DNA from: Clitopilus passeckerianus
Lineage: Eukaryota > Basidiomycota > Agaricomycetes > Agaricales > Entolomataceae
Length of the DNA stretch: 64,000 nt
Reading direction: 5' to 3'
Assembly: GCA_944990035.1 (NCBI GenBank)
Contig: CALYLX010000014.1
Span: 62,001-126,000 of the forward strand
In this document: one piece after another, positions 1 to 12,910 of the stretch
Layout: each line of letters starts with the position of its first letter
How positions within the stretch are numbered: the first letter of the stretch is position 1
Made by a program: the position numbers and the translations under genes
Notes under the pieces: generated by a model
The model's input: only the letters and a program-made list of their open reading frames with translations
Database searches by the model: none
Told to the model about the DNA's origin: nothing

Positions 1-558
1 CTCTAGATTCCTTTCAAGCTGAGTATGGTGTGAGGAGACCCAGTGCAGGTGGGAAATGTGCAAGGTGTGTTGACTATTCCCTTCATTCTCTTTCTAGAAT
101 CTAATGACTTCTTATGCAGTGTTTCCCATCTTCTATCCTATCATCTTCTCCTGGCCACTTCCCCTCATTGCTAGCAGATAGCAGGAGGTTCTATAGAGTG
201 GCTGCTTTTTGCACAGCCACAATGCAACCTGTATGGTATCTTTTTTGTTATGCCTAGTGTAGTTATCTGTATTATATAGCCTGAATACATGATGAATTTG
301 AATTGAAACCTGCCTATTATTGTGAAATCTAATGCTATTAAAATCTATTTTGAATCACTCAATATTAATAGGAAACTCAAGGGATTTCAAGGAAGTTCCC
401 AGCAGAATTCCAGCCAATGTACTCTGATATTAAGAGGGACTGTCTTAAATCCAGACAGCCAGATTTAGCTTGGAATTGCTTGAAAATCTTGAAAAAAGTG
501 TTTTAAGAGCGTTTAAGGCAACCCAAGAAGAATTGCGGAATGCTGATGTAGGTTGCAG
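1..558. other. Sequence upstream of the hAT transposase
   Basis: No coding region is supported here. The hAT reading frame is open from about position 547 and a plausible splice acceptor (ttgcag) ends at 558, so an undetected first exon may lie in this stretch. I looked for a left terminal repeat matching the right end of the element (gttgcaacact near 3447-3457) and found none. Confidence 0.4.
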
Positions 559-3295
559 GCAGTGGCCATTGCTCGCCCATCGGCACCTCGTGCAGGCCCC
601 CATTCCCCTCAACGCTGTCAACAGTCGAGTTCGCCCAAAAAGCAACCGAAGAACCAGAAAGAGGCTAGTGACGTGAGGAAGTTCTTCAAGGAGGTTGGAG
701 GGAGACAACAGTGCATCTTTTGCGCGTAAGGCCCACTCTTTTTGAGGTATATCTCGAAGTATTGATTATATGATTGTTAGCCAACTCAAAGCCTCTGGTG
801 CTGATACCACCGTCAAGTCATTCAGCCAGACAACAGCCACCAGCATTCTGCGCCGTCACTTATGCGACAACCATACGTCCCATTGGATTTCGTCATGTGA
901 CAAACTCAACATCAAGATAACGGCAAGCGCCGTACAAGATCAAGTCCGCAAGTATCGCGAGTCACAGGGAGAAAAGGTGCCCACCACCAACAAGCCTTCC
1001 CACATCCCCACTTTCTCAGAAGAGGTGTTTGTGGATGCCATTGTTGACTGGATCATCGCGGATGATCAGGTGCGTATGTTATCAGTTATTTCTACCCTCT
1101 ATTCAGATTTTTTCTGCTAGTCTATAAATGTAGTTGAGTCTCCTCATCTTCGGCGGATTTTCCTCATCCTCCGTGAATCGCTTCGAGATGAGGATATACC
1201 ATGTCGGACCACTATTCGCAAGCGCGTTATTGAGTACTGGGAGGAACATGTTGAGAAGCTTGGGAAAGAGATGCAGGTATGCTCCCGTTTTATTCTTACA
1301 ACTTGATAGATAGTTTACCTTTTCAAAGGAATCTGTGGGGAAGATTTCCTTCACGATGGACATGTGGTCCGATCCCAATCTAGTGCCATATATGGCTGTT
1401 ACCGCGCACTGGCTTGAGATTATCAAATCGCAAACGGACGGACAGCCAACACTACGCCTCCGCGCAGATCTGATAGGCTTCCATCGAGTTCCTGGGAACC
1501 ACACGGGCGAACATCTGGCAGAGGCTCTGATCTACATTACCGATAGAATGGGCATCACAGAGAAGGTATGTATACAACTAGATCTAGTGGATATATATCT
1601 TACTTGATACTCTATAGTTTGGCTGGCTAACAATGGATAATGCTTCCTCAAACGACACCTGTGTTGAAGTTCTTGAGACAAAGTTGGGAGAACGGGGCAT
1701 CGCATTTTCAGCGATGAATTCACGTGTGCGGTAAGTTGACTGTGCTCTGTTATTGAAAACAAGGCTCAATTTTAACAGGTGCTTTCCGCATATCATAAAT
1801 CTTGCATGCCAGGCCATGCTTAGCGCAATTACGAACATGGATCTTGTCGCACTCCCTGACAACATACTCGACACGAGGGTTGACTTTTTGGCAAACCGTG
1901 ACATCATTGCCATCATACGCGGTGTCGTTCGAAGTGTGGGTAGTTCCATTATTCATTGAAAACCCTACTGACACCCCTCAAGGTCCGAGTGTCTTCACTT
2001 CGACGACAGCACTTCACCGAGATTCAGCAACTTCCTGGAATGGCAACACCCAAGGAGTTGCTAAGAGACGTGAAGACACGCTGGTCTTCGACATATCTGA
2101 TGGTTGAGCGTGCGTTGGAATGCAAGCTTGTACGTTCGCCACTTCACTTTTGCGTACAAGGTTATTAACCACAATCCTTGATATCAACTAGGCTATCAAC
2201 AAATTCCTGAGATCCCATCTTGAACTACATCAATATACACTTTCTGAGAGTGAATGGCGCATACTCGAAAGATACCGGTCACTTCTCAGGGTGCGTAATT
2301 CTTCTAATCCTTGCGTGATATTCAATTCATTCTTTCTCTAGATACCTCATGCCTTTCAGCAGCGGCTATCTTCTGAAAAGACACCAACGCTATGCAATGC
2401 CATCCCTGGCTTTCATGGGATGGTGCATGCATTGGAACTCTTCAAGGAAGATCACCCTCGTGATGCCGAAATAGTTAACGCAGGCATTGAGAAGATCAAG
2501 GATTACATACAGCGCATTGAAGATGTCCCAGCGTATACACTTGCTATGAGTACGTCCCTTGTTTATACCGTGCCGATTGTAATAAACCTGACAGAATCTC
2601 GGCAGTCCTCAATCCTTCCATCAAACTTGAGTGGCATGAAAAGCAGCGGCCCTTGCAAGTAGACGCAGCTCAGGAGCTATTTCTAGAAACTCTCAGATCA
2701 TATCAACAGTCAAATGGCATGCAGACGCCAGCTCAGGGTCTACGCGAGAGGAACTGGATTGATGACGTTCTAGGGCTCGATGACCTTACCAGCACACCTC
2801 AAGCTCAGAGCTTGGAAGCAGAGGTTGCCGCCTACCTTGCAGAGCCACGGAGCAAGACTGATCCAATTATCTACTGGCAACAGGTATGGCTTGCTGTTCC
2901 TCGTGCGACATCTTTCTAATGATATTTAGGGTTCTGCACAGAGGTATCCAACCATCTATGCCCTCGCCATTGACATACTCCCTATTCAAGGATCTGCTGT
3001 CCCTTGTGAGCGGGTGTTCTCATCGGGAAAGGAGACAGTCACCGCACGACGCAATAGGATGAAGCCGGAACTCATGGAGGCTTTGCAGATGCTAAAGTTT
3101 TCATTGCGAAATGGCCGTTCGCTTCATTTCACGGATGGTATGCATTACAAGGATGAGATCAACGAGCTTGAGGATTTGGCAAAATATCAACGACAGGTAC
3201 CAGAGGACATTACTGCATTTATTAACAACCTTGTCAAGGGTGAATGGGATAAGTTTGACGAAGAGGACATTCTTTTTAACGACGACGAAGAATAA
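559..3295 (+). CDS. hAT-family DNA transposase (BED finger, RNase H-like core, C-terminal dimerisation region)
   Basis: Cut-and-paste transposase of the hAT superfamily, split by about nine short introns. In order, the frame shows a BED-type zinc finger: a CxxC pair (CIFC) just before the intron at about 729-780, and an HxxxxH pair (RRHLCDNH) at about 855-875. The catalytic-core landmarks MDMWSD (about 1355) and TMDNASSN (about 1632) follow, then CFPHIINL (about 1780). The hAT dimerisation segment contains SAVPCERVFSSG (about 2995-3030) and ARRNRMKPELMEALQ. The protein ends in an acidic tail, with the stop at 3293-3295. No in-frame stop or frameshift was found in the spliced reading, so the copy may be functional. 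The first exon and start codon are unresolved. Distant Restless-like fungal hATs are the closest family I can name. Family call is firm; activity is inferred. Confidence 0.9.
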
Positions 3296-3457
3296 CTTGT
3301 GTACCTGTTTCCAAATATAGTAATATATTCCTTGAGCCGTGACTCGAGCTTGAGCTGAGCCGGTAAAATGCGGTTCGACTCCACTCAAACGTCAATCAGC
3401 TCACGAGCCGTCCCTGAGCTGAGTCGAGTCGAGTGGAGCTGAACCGTTGCAACACTA
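3296..3457 (+). mobile_element. Right subterminal region and probable terminus of the hAT element
   Basis: Directly after the transposase stop there is a stretch rich in GAGCTGAG/GAGTCGAG-like units in both orientations. It ends in gaaccgttgcaacact at 3441-3456. On the minus strand this reads as a CAGTGTTGCAAC-like end, the usual look of hAT termini. The matching left end was not found in the window, so the left limit of the element and its 8-bp target duplication are unknown. Confidence 0.5.
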
Positions 3458-5090
3458 AGGTGAACCAGAACAAACCAGCAGATCAGCCGATATTTCTACC
3501 TATAAGAGGATAATTCCATTTAGGGGCATGAGGCGCCACCTCGGGCACCCGAGAATCAGACAAGGTGGGTCCCACCACATCTTGCGTTTGTTCAGGTTTC
3601 ACACTACCTGATACTTCGTAGCATCGTAAAAACGCTGTAGGCCCTGTGTCGGGTAAACCTGAAAGGACCTTGTAAATTCTTGTGGGCGACAGGGACACAG
3701 GGTGGACCAAGGAAAATAAAGCGGGCTTTCCTGGCTTTATGCACTTTCCTACACCTTGGACCTCGTAGGCAATGTCTCCCGCAGGTTCAGGCATACAGTC
3801 ATCCATCAGCCTTTGATACACCAAATTTTGAAATCGTTGTCACGCACTCAAACCTCGGCCGAATTCCGAGATTTTTGGATAATCAGAACCATAAATACTT
3901 ACGCTACTTGAATATGTAGTTACTGGCGAGATTCACCGCAAGAGTATGAAGAAAAACGGAAGACGCGCGTCAGTCGCGATCATCAGTTTCCTCATCAAGT
4001 GTTACACCCGCCGCCTGGCGGCTAGTAAATGGCCTCCTGCAATGAATCACTTGAAAATATGACAGTATCAGTTACTGAACTTTATTATAGACTAGAATAT
4101 AACGCACCGGTACTAAGTTTAGCCTCTCTGGGAGGTTTGGAGGGTCTGTAACAGATGTGACCCCTTATTTGCGCATCACTGTGTATCAAAGTCAGAGGAG
4201 CCGTCCAACAGCATAACCCAAGCGGATTTCTCGTGGATTTCGAACCTTCCAGAGGGGTAGAATGCTAGCCTCATTGAAAAACACCTGTAGATGCTCTAAA
4301 TGAATGCTAACAGGTGGATTACGGTCTAAATACTTGTGATATTCAATTTATTCTCGCATTTTTCCCCTGTAACACACATTTTCTCTCTCAATTACCTTCA
4401 TATAACGGTGGTCAATTAACCTTAGGGCTTATATATACTAGAATCAGGTGTTCCGATGGACCTATGAGACTTAAAATGTCAGATATTGGCCGTATAAATT
4501 TCAAAATCGCAGTTTTTGATGAATCCTGCGGTAGAATGCCGCATTTTTGTATGCAAAAACCATGTTACAGTAGGTTATCTATACAAGAATTAATGATCAC
4601 TATCTCACGAGTATAACAAGCACAAATTATCCAGAAACGACTCAGAGATCGTCCCAGAAATTGCGACAGAAGGTGGAACTGTCACACGTGGTGATGGTGT
4701 AACAAAGGCTGATGGATGACTGTACAATGAGTTCCCGGGAATCAGGCTGGTAGTGGCGCACAAAACTCGGAAGCTGCATAAGCAAGTAATCTCCTTTAGG
4801 AAGAACGGATAGTATCATGGTATCATGATTCATGAAGGGTTAATTTTAGCGCCGACAATGATTATTCTGATCTACACGAGAAATATCCAATTTGTCGAGC
4901 GTGCCATGCGAACAAGTCTCCCCACAGAAAGGTCTCCACTTGCATAAGCCAACGGTACAGGGGTAAGATCCACGCTGACGCTTCGAGAAGAGAACCCTGG
5001 AGGGCGATGTCACATCCAAGCTTCCCATGAAAGGCTTCAGGAATACGCCCTCGTACTTCCACAATATAGTATTAGCTTCTGCACGATCTT
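3458..5090. other. Intergenic, no gene supported
   Basis: Only short open frames without recognisable domains, and stops in all frames at ordinary spacing. The part from 4300 to 4640 is AT-rich. I see no tRNA, no repeat structure and no splice-consistent gene. The right part probably contains the 3' untranslated region of the minus-strand BCS1-like gene that ends at 5091. Confidence 0.5.
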
Positions 5091-7176
5091 TTAAACCGCT
5101 CCGTCGTTTTTAGGTTTCCGCTCGTTTTCAATCCATACCACTACGTCCTTGACAGCATCGTAAGGTCGGATCTTGTAAGCCATGAGATAACCTTGAAGAC
5201 TGGCCATCGAAAACTCCCTTTCAGGAATGGCGTCGCCGAACTGGTCAGCGAGCTTCGTTAGGAGAGGTCTGGATAGTTTAGAAGCCTTGCCACGATGAAG
5301 TCGGCCGGTGATGTTGGGCGTTTCGGGGGTTGTGGGCAAAGTTGATGAAGTCGAAGCAGACGATTCCGCTGAAGCCTCTGACGGCGCCTTCTTCGGAGCC
5401 TGTTTTTCTGATTCACTGGTGGTATCAGGTGTATGACCGGTGTCGGACTCCATATCAGGTATTTCCGAGTCTTCCTTGGTATTCGATTCCTCGCCTTCGG
5501 GAAGATAGAAGCAGCGGAATAGCTCTTTAGCTTGATATTTGCTGGCGAGCTTAAACTCAATATGGATGTCCATACGTCCAGGGCGACAAAGGGCTGGATC
5601 TAATGATGTGTACTTGTTTGTCGTTGCAAAAAGGATGCGCCCTTCTTGAGCACCAACACCATCCAACGCGTTGAGTAGTCCACTAAGAGTAACTCTGTGC
5701 CAAAAGTGAGCAGTCGATAGTCATCTCTGAGAAGTCTAAAAACAAACCTGCTGCCGGAACGAGCGGGACCGCCTGGGCCTTCGCCAGGACGGCTACCAGT
5801 GCCTTCGCTTGGTTCCGCTGAGCTGTCCGATGTCGGAATGGCTGAAACATCACGATTGAGGCTTTGGGTGAATGCCGCATCTATGTCCTCCATCAAAGCA
5901 ATGCATTTTTCTGCGCCCGCGCTTAGTCCAGTAAAATTCACGGGTATGGACACATACCTGGCAGATTTGAGACAAGTTCTGCAAGCGCACCATCGTCCAT
6001 TCCCATTTTTGACAGGGTGATGATATAAACATCGAGGCCCAACTCTCCAGCTAGGGAATGGATCACGCTGGTTTTCCCTGATCCAGGAACTCCGTACTGA
6101 AAAATGCCTTAAAACGGAATCCTTGAGCAGGCGGGCCATACTCACGAGCAGATAACCCCTCCGGAAGGGAATACCGCGGACTTGGTACCAGGACTTGCTT
6201 TCTAGAAAGTCCCGGGCGTCATCGAGGAGTAGGTCCTTGATTCCGGGATCAAGGATAATGGAGCGAAGAGGGCGTTTTGGGCGGGATGATGCATGTCTCC
6301 AATCGTTGTGCCTGTAATCCAATGATCAATGAAATGGGAGGGAGGGACGATGACCTTGTATGATGAGAACCTACATATCTGAAACGTAAACGGAAACATT
6401 GTCTTCTTGTGCAGCTTTGTAGGTCTTCTTTGCTTCAAGGAGCAATTCATTGAGGCGGTGGTGGGATCGGCTCATAATACTGGTATCAATAGATATCAGT
6501 TCTATGGGTTCACGGTGTTGAACGGAGTCATACCAGATAGTGAGCCGCTCTTCTTGACGCATATAATAACCGGATTGTTCTGAGCCGCGTGCAACTGTCA
6601 TCCAGCGGCCCTTATACCACATGGTGTGGGTAGTGGCCATGGAGGGCATATATGCGAGCTTACGGGAGCCTTTCGCTAAAGCCTCTGCATCTTCATCCTC
6701 GCCGGGTACGAGAACTGCCGACTCCCGTAAACCAAAGGCTTTTGTAGAGATCTGAAGCTCTCTAGCTTGGCACCAACCAGGCTGCTTAGAAAGCCACACC
6801 ATCATCCAGTCTGATCAGACTCTTGAGTAAGACCGAACATAATTATGAGCTAACGAATCATACCGTAACTGTCATCATCTTCGTTGAAAGTCGCGGTGAT
6901 GAAGAACGAGTTGATGAACTTTGAATATAGCTGTGTTCCCATGCGCCTGCAGGATTCAAAGATCCCACCAATAACAATAAGTTTCAGCCAGTCTCTGAGT
7001 GCCGAGAAAGACAGAAGCATTGTGACGATGGATAGGATCCCCGATGGCAAACTCGTGGACTGCAAGGATTTTGGTGCAGAGGGATCGCTTGCAAATGCTG
7101 CGCTAGTATTCTCGGATTTTGGGAGTCCTAGAGCATCTCCAAAGACTCCTTGGAGGTTGGCCATGAGAACGTCCAT
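5091..7176 (-). CDS. BCS1-like mitochondrial AAA ATPase
   Basis: AAA-family membrane ATPase of the BCS1 type. Bcs1 itself moves the folded Rieske protein across the mitochondrial inner membrane during complex III assembly. The N-terminal exon has a hydrophobic membrane segment (ILSIVTMLLSFSALRDWLKL, about 6990-7050) followed by the BCS1-specific region (DWMMVWLSKQP, then the SSRPKRPLRSIILDP motif). The AAA core has Walker A GVPGSGKTS (about 6060-6090), Walker B ALMEDIDAAF (about 5900) and the arginine-finger region LDPALCRPGRMDIHIEF (about 5575). Canonical Bcs1 is about 450 residues. This one is longer, with a Gly/Pro/Ser-rich insert after Walker B and an acidic, Ser-rich C-terminal stretch. 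It is therefore more likely one of the expanded basidiomycete paralogs than the complex III factor. Five or so introns. I chose the ATG at 7176 because the frame upstream has no ATG; a short 5' exon starting at 7313 is an alternative. Confidence 0.85.
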
Positions 7177-7531
7177 TATGGAATGAATGGAGCGCTCAAG
7201 ACTGATAGCTTGTGGGTGGGATTGAACGTGGTTTGTTCGTTTTTCTTCCAGAACAGCTTTAAAGGGCCCCAAGCAAGGTCAATTACCAAGCCGTACGGCA
7301 CCGGGAACTGCGCTCATAATCGCTTCCTCTGACTCGATGATGCCTTGAGGCAGAACGTGTTATCGTCGACGCTGTGGAAGACTGCAAGGGCTGGGTTGTC
7401 TTCGGCGCTCGGCGTTGCACGTGACTCCAAAGGCTGTGACCTGGGTCACGTTGAGTCAACTGGACGCGTCAAAGAAATCGCCATCGCGGACAGCTGTAAT
7501 GTGGTGGTTGGCAACGTCGACCGCGACGAAG
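7177..7531. promoter_or_regulatory. Divergent promoter between the BCS1-like and dolichyldiphosphatase genes
   Basis: The two genes are transcribed away from each other with about 355 bp between their chosen start codons. A perfect E-box extended to CACGTGAC lies at 7418-7425, the binding type of Cbf1/Pho4/Upc-like bHLH factors. No clear TATA box was seen on either side. The shared regulation is inferred from the geometry and this one motif. Confidence 0.4.
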
Positions 7532-8449
7532 ATGACGGAGAGGGGGCCACAGGCTTCGTTGGATCTCACGCATGTTATTTGTACGCGCAATCTTTCTTTC
7601 TTGCTCGTTGCAGTCACTCATCGCGAAGGAATTGCAGATGACGATTCCTCCTTATTTTCACTTGGCCTGGCGTTCATAACGCTCAGCCCTATTCTCCTCA
7701 TGGTGAGCATAATGTATGGATATATGCGAGACAACAAATACTGAAACTGATTAGGCCTCGTATGCTGCATTAGCTATACAAACCCGTGAATACCTCATCA
7801 TTGTTATGTGGGCAGGTCAATGGGCAAACGAAGGCTTCAACTGGGTGCTCAAAAGCATCGTTAAGCAGGAACGGCCCACGAGTACGTCGCAGCTTTTGCT
7901 ATCGCAGTGCCAGGCCTAATGTTACCCAGACAGTCTCGGAACCGGCTATGGCTTTCCATCATCACATAGTCAATACATGGGCTACTTTGCTTCGTTCCTA
8001 ATTTGTCACATGTATTTCAGGCAAAGATTCGTTGCTACTGGCAGCAAGTTGTTGGATAATGCCATCCGACTGTTGGTATATACCGGTCTAATAGCATGGT
8101 GGGCAACCGTCGCCTACTCCAGGTATGACATTCCCTAATATCCTCAGGCACTAAACTGATCCAGCCGGACAGATACCACCTCGGTTATCACAGTGAGAAG
8201 CAAATACTATGGGGAAGTGGTATTGGTTCGGCCTTTGGCATTTCTTTGTACGTCCTGGCCGAACTGATACCACGGTATCAGCCAAATTCCCTTCTGGGAG
8301 TAATCAAGAGGTGGTGTATCACCAATCCTATCTCCTCGTGGATCAGGGTTCGGGATGGCTGGGCAGTGTATGACGATGGCGGGCGCGAGAGCGAATGGGT
8401 ACAGTGGAAGATGAAATGGGACAAATTGCAGAAACAGAGGGTTGAATGA
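7532..8449 (+). CDS. CAX4: Dolichyldiphosphatase (PAP2-type, ER membrane)
   Basis: Removes a phosphate from dolichyl diphosphate on the luminal side of the ER, so the lipid carrier of N-glycosylation can be reused. Spliced exons 7532-7580, 7638-7702, 7755-7881, 7930-8122 and 8173-8449 give 236 residues, the normal size for the family. The protein opens with SLDLTHVIYDDSS, typical of fungal CWH8/CAX4 proteins. It has the three PAP2 phosphatase signatures in order: KSIVKQERP, then GFPSSHS, then SRYHLGYHS. About four membrane segments separate them. The ATG at 7532 is chosen because the conserved N-terminus starts a few codons later; the frame is open further upstream, but that part looks unlike the family. 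All four introns are 48-57 nt with GT-AG borders. Call is strong. Confidence 0.93.
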
Positions 8450-8684
8450 CCTCAGCATCGGGTACCGTAAAAATCGCATTATGGTTGATAGTGTTGAGAG
8501 CAATCTGACGGATTACACCGCACGTCATGGTCGTTCCTATCGGACCGTCTACAACTGAGCAATTTAAATTTAAATCTTAAAGATCTATTGGGGGAAAGCG
8601 TCGAATCATACGCATTGTTCACCTGATTTGTTGGTGAGATGCCTGATAACTATCATCATTCTTCTGGCCTTCGAGGGGTAAATC

Positions 8685-9946
8685 ATGGGAAGAACCCTTT
8701 TAGCCAAACTGCCTCTGCAGTTTCGCCGATCAAAATCACAAGCAAAGATGTGTCGCCTTATTCGTTACTTCACGATCACTGCTCGAGATATCCCGTGCTT
8801 GATTAGATCCATGTCCACGCAGCTGCCCCCGTCCAGCATTCCATTGCTTGATACAATCTCATTGTGCCGAGAATGGCGCCAGAATGCACGAGATAGGAAA
8901 CAGTCAGTTGGCTTTGTGCCCACAATGGGCGCTCTTCACGAAGGTCATCTGTCACTAGGTGAGTCAGAACACTCTCGTGAGCTATTTGGCGCCCTGAAGC
9001 TGTCCAAGTCAGAAGATCTCTTGCAGAAAATGATTTGACAGTGGTTTCTATCTTCGTGAACCCTGCTCAGTTCGCTCCACATGAAGATTTGGCCACCTAT
9101 CCTCGAACGCTGCCAAGTGATCTGGAACAGCTGGAAGCCATATCTTTCTCTGACAAGGACCCCTCTTCCGGCCAACCAATAAAGCGAACTCCCTCTGCCG
9201 TCTTCGTCCCGACGGTGGGCCAGATGTACCCTTCCGGTATCATCCAGAACGTCGCCGAGCAAAAGGGTACGTTTATCGAAGTAAAAGGCTATGGTCATCA
9301 GATGGAAGGCCAGAGTAGGCCAACTTTCTTCAGGGGGGTCGCCACTGTTGTCACCAAACTGTTCAATGCTGTCGAGGTACGTCAGTCCACGTCGCAATCT
9401 ACGACAACCCCCCCTGAAATATCTCATTTCAAATCACTCCAGCCCACAAATGCCTACTTTGGGCAAAAAGATATCCAACAGGCACTCCTTCTCCGCCGGC
9501 TCTGTCGTGATCTTCTCCTATCCCATCCCGATCCAGACCACCTGCACATCGTGCCTACGGCCCGAGATCCACTAAGCGGGTTGGCTCTCTCCTCAAGGAA
9601 TGTCTACCTCACGGAGATCGGACGCAAAGTCGCACCGATACTTTACCAGGCGTTGAACGCGGCAGCCGGGGCTTGGAGTAACGGACAGTCAAAGAAGGAT
9701 TGCGTCCATGTGGCTCGGGAAGTCGTGGACGTTGCCGCCATACGAAATGAAACCGAGAAGCTTGGTCTTGAGATCCGTCTCGACTATGTTGAACTTAACG
9801 ACTCGGACAGTTTCGAAGTTTTGTCCCCCGAAACGTCTCGGAGAGAAGTTCATGCCCCGGTCATCCTCAGTGGTGCTCTGTGGATCGACAAGACGAGGCT
9901 AATCGACAACATCATCCTTGGTGACACGTCAAATATCCTCGCATGA
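8685..9946 (+). CDS. PAN6: Pantothenate synthetase (pantoate--beta-alanine ligase)
   Basis: Joins pantoate and beta-alanine with ATP to make pantothenate, the vitamin B5 precursor of CoA. Exons 8685-8958, 9027-9376 and 9443-9946 encode 375 residues. The ligase signatures are [15 protein letters not shown] (ATP-binding HxGH, here HEGH), [36 protein letters not shown] and [11 protein letters not shown]. The second intron is 66 nt, a multiple of three with no stop, so an unspliced frame also reads through. The splice is set by the family motif [12 protein letters not shown]. The first 45 or so residues are Arg/Lys-rich and lack acidic residues. They could be a mitochondrial presequence, or translation may start at the later ATG at about 8811. 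It runs convergent to the acyltransferase that ends at 10220. Confidence 0.93.
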
Positions 9947-10219
9947 AGAACTTCCAACAGCCTCGCGGATGTGCTCAAGTAAGATTCCTATTTTAAAGAG
10001 TTTGACGACGGAAGCCGGAGAGTCTAATCTGAATACTTACACTACTTATTGGTCACCGGGTTCCAAGGGTCTTTCTGACAATCTGAGCGTCTAACTGATT
10101 AGATGTCTAGAATATGCCTATCGTAGATCTAGTCTAATGTTCAAATGGACGTGGCAAGCCGGCCTAACTCTCCTGCAAATAATGTTCTTGTTCTGGCTGC
10201 GTGGACGCTGTAGATCCAA

Positions 10220-11559
10220 TTATACCAGCGGACCGAGAAGGTGAACGGAGGGCCGCAGATGATGCTGCATGAATGTGCCTCCGACCAAACCAGTCTTGGC
10301 CCATGCATCCAGTATGAATTGACCCCAAAATATCAACCAACCAATCGTCCAAACCCATCCCAGCCAACCTCCAACTTTGCGGCCAGTCCACCTCTGCCAG
10401 CCTTGCTCGGCTAGGACCCCAACTCCATTCATCATGAAAAATCCACAGACACCGAGGAAGTCTGAGCCTCTGCCCATTCCCCAAACGCCAATGTCATGTA
10501 GAACTCCAGAGACGAAAAATGCTCCGAGGACGCCCCATGTGCGGCCAAACAGGCGAGACACCGGTAACGCGCCGAGGGAGATGAAGTTGTGTCTGAAGGC
10601 TTGATGCCATCTTTGAGACCAGAATTCGCGAAGAGATGTCGACAACCAGGGTTTGTTAAAGATCGGCGGGTAGAGAAAGGGTTCTTGCCGGAAAATACCA
10701 ACGCCAATGAGGGTGAACAACGCGTACCCACATTGAATGACAGTATAGACCGTGAAACCGGCGAGAAGGGTCATTGCGAAAGACCGGGAATATCTTCGGA
10801 CGGGATCCAGTGTTGTGTCGAAAATGCTACCTCCCGTTGGTGATCCCACTGTGAGAGGCGCGAACCATTGGACCGAGTACTGGAGGAAATCGAAGGCTAT
10901 CATGCCAGAAACGAATGATTTCAAGACCGCTGTCAGAAATGCGCTTCGACTTGATGTTGCTCTGAACTCGGGTGCGATGTATAACCCTCGAGACCAGTTC
11001 CAGCCTACTCCACGTAGGTTGGCAAAGAGATCCCACGCATCGAGTAAGATAACTGTCAGCTTGTATTCTTGATGTTGGGCAGAAGCTATTCCATTGACAG
11101 CATGCACGGGACTGGGGGCGTCCTGCTTTCCGGCCTCTAGCGCCACTGATTGTGGACGTGTGGCTGGTCGGTTGCGCTTGAGTGGCTGACGCAGAAATGA
11201 CCATATTATCGCCCGGAATCCGACTGTAGCGTAAGCTAACTTGGGAACGGTGAGCAACGGTGCCCATGGAGTAAATTCAGCGAGGAACACATCATACGTA
11301 CCGCGAGTCCCTGATTCAGATAGGCCAGCGTCTCATGGCCGACTGCTAAGTCAACTTGCGTCCCAGCCCAGAACGCCAAGTAGAGCGTCACCGGCATGGC
11401 AGCCATACGAAGCCATCGGGTGTTGGGTAGCTGTACAAGGACTGCAGTTACATAATAACTGACTAAAGGTGGTAGCAAATACTTGAGAAAGGCCTTCCAA
11501 GAGAGCTGGACACTGTGTGGATTTGGTACAGTCCAAACAAGTCCCCTTTTTTGAGTCAT
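10220..11559 (-). CDS. Wax-synthase-like membrane-bound O-acyltransferase (MBOAT_2)
   Basis: Polytopic acyltransferase of the fungal wax synthase-like group, expected to move an acyl or acetyl group onto an alcohol. In fungi such proteins often acylate sterols, terpenoids or other small molecules. Exon 11559-11298 plus exon 11235-10220 gives 425 residues, with one 62-nt intron placed at a GTATGA donor. Eight or so hydrophobic segments are visible. The family landmarks are REFWSQRWHQAFRHNF (about 10600) and VSGVLHDIGVWGM (about 10490), whose His is the likely catalytic residue. These are followed by FFMMNGVGVLAEQGWQRW. The substrate cannot be told. The gene sits next to three methyltransferases, which fits a tailoring role but does not prove it. 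Confidence 0.82.
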
Positions 11560-12910
11560 ACGCTTGTTGTCAACTTTTGGCCAAGTCTAGAACGTGTGTG
11601 CCTGCTCACCAGGGCATAGAGTTATAGCTGCGCAAAGAGGCAAAAGAGCGACTAAATCGCTGGCAAGTGAGTGCACAAAGGCAATACAGTAATGCAGGGT
11701 TGGATCATATTGACGTGGAACCGGATTTGGCGGGATGTTACCACAACATTGTCACCTCCGTCTCACCAGTGGCAAGTTGTCTCTTCCCTAGCAGAAGTCA
11801 AAAGTCAACCGGAGAGCTTCGTCAAGCAACTCCCGCAGAAAAAAGTTTTCCTGACATCGTTCTCATGATTCTAAGGAACTCGGGATTCCGGTACACCGGT
11901 TGACCACGTCAAAGGCAATGCTAGGATCCATCTTGCCAGCCATCCTCTCGGTGAGCGTCGTCATGAAAGATTACGAGCTTTGCATGTCTTGTCAGCCTGC
12001 TCATGTGGTTTAATAGATTCTGAGGGTTTTGTATTAGCCAACTCCTGGCCATGTATATTCGCCCACGAATGCGTACCCATCGGCATCGTCGTACCGGGCT
12101 CTGATGATCATGTCCAAACCTCAAGGCCTGCCAAACGGGCATAGGACACCACACATTCAGAACATCCATCAAGACGGCACGCCAAGTGTCGTCCAACAAA
12201 CTGTATTACGCTGTTAACATGGCCAGTCATGCCCCCCCGAATAAACTGTTCCTGCGACTCGTCGTACCTCTTCTTTAGTGGCCGGAGTGCCACACATCCG
12301 GACATCGTATCCTCCACCGCTTAACCCGTCCGCCATGGGGTTGTGGTTGCGTAGTTGCGGTGGATTGAATCCAGAAATTTGCTGTCCACGACATCTCATT
12401 TATTCCAAATGGGATCAGAACCCTCCCGCATAAGTATAAGGCACCCTATACAGGATATGTCACTCGCTAATAGGGAGAGAGGACCAGGGATTGTCTTAAA
12501 GCCGTACTTACTATAAATCAGCTCGTGGTTGCTGCTAATCGCTTTCACTTTTCATCTGGCTCACAATCTCTCCCCTTGTATATACCACGTTTCCTCATTT
12601 CCCATCTCCAACGCTATAAGGACGGGCGTCCTGAATCGACCACTCCCATATCTTCTACTTGATCAACGCTCACCCACGACTATTCACTTGTAACTGCAAA
12701 GTAACGACCCTCAAGATGATGCTTAATGCCTTCACGCTGGGATCTTTCCCAAGTATACCCGTGTCTTTTACGGGTACTGTGGTTAGGAAGCCAAGGTTCG
12801 GTAAGTAACCCTGCATCAGTCCCGATCGAATCATCCGCCTGACGCTTGTATTCCTGTCCAGTCATTTATTCCTGAAGAATTGAATCCTTGATTGAGATCA
12901 CCTTATTCAG
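11560..12910. other. Intergenic between the acyltransferase and the methyltransferase array
   Basis: No supported gene. The interval should carry the promoter of the minus-strand acyltransferase (left part) and the promoter plus first exon of methyltransferase copy A (right part). A possible first exon starts with the ATG at about 12717 and runs to a gtaagt or gtaacc donor near 12800. I could not join it with confidence to the exon at 12911. Confidence 0.4.

Noticed and set aside
12716..12805. Possible first exon of methyltransferase copy A starting ATGATGCTTAATGCC
   Set aside because: The strong GTAAGT donor does not keep phase with the acceptor at 12910; only a weaker donor does, and the encoded residues do not resemble the paralogs.
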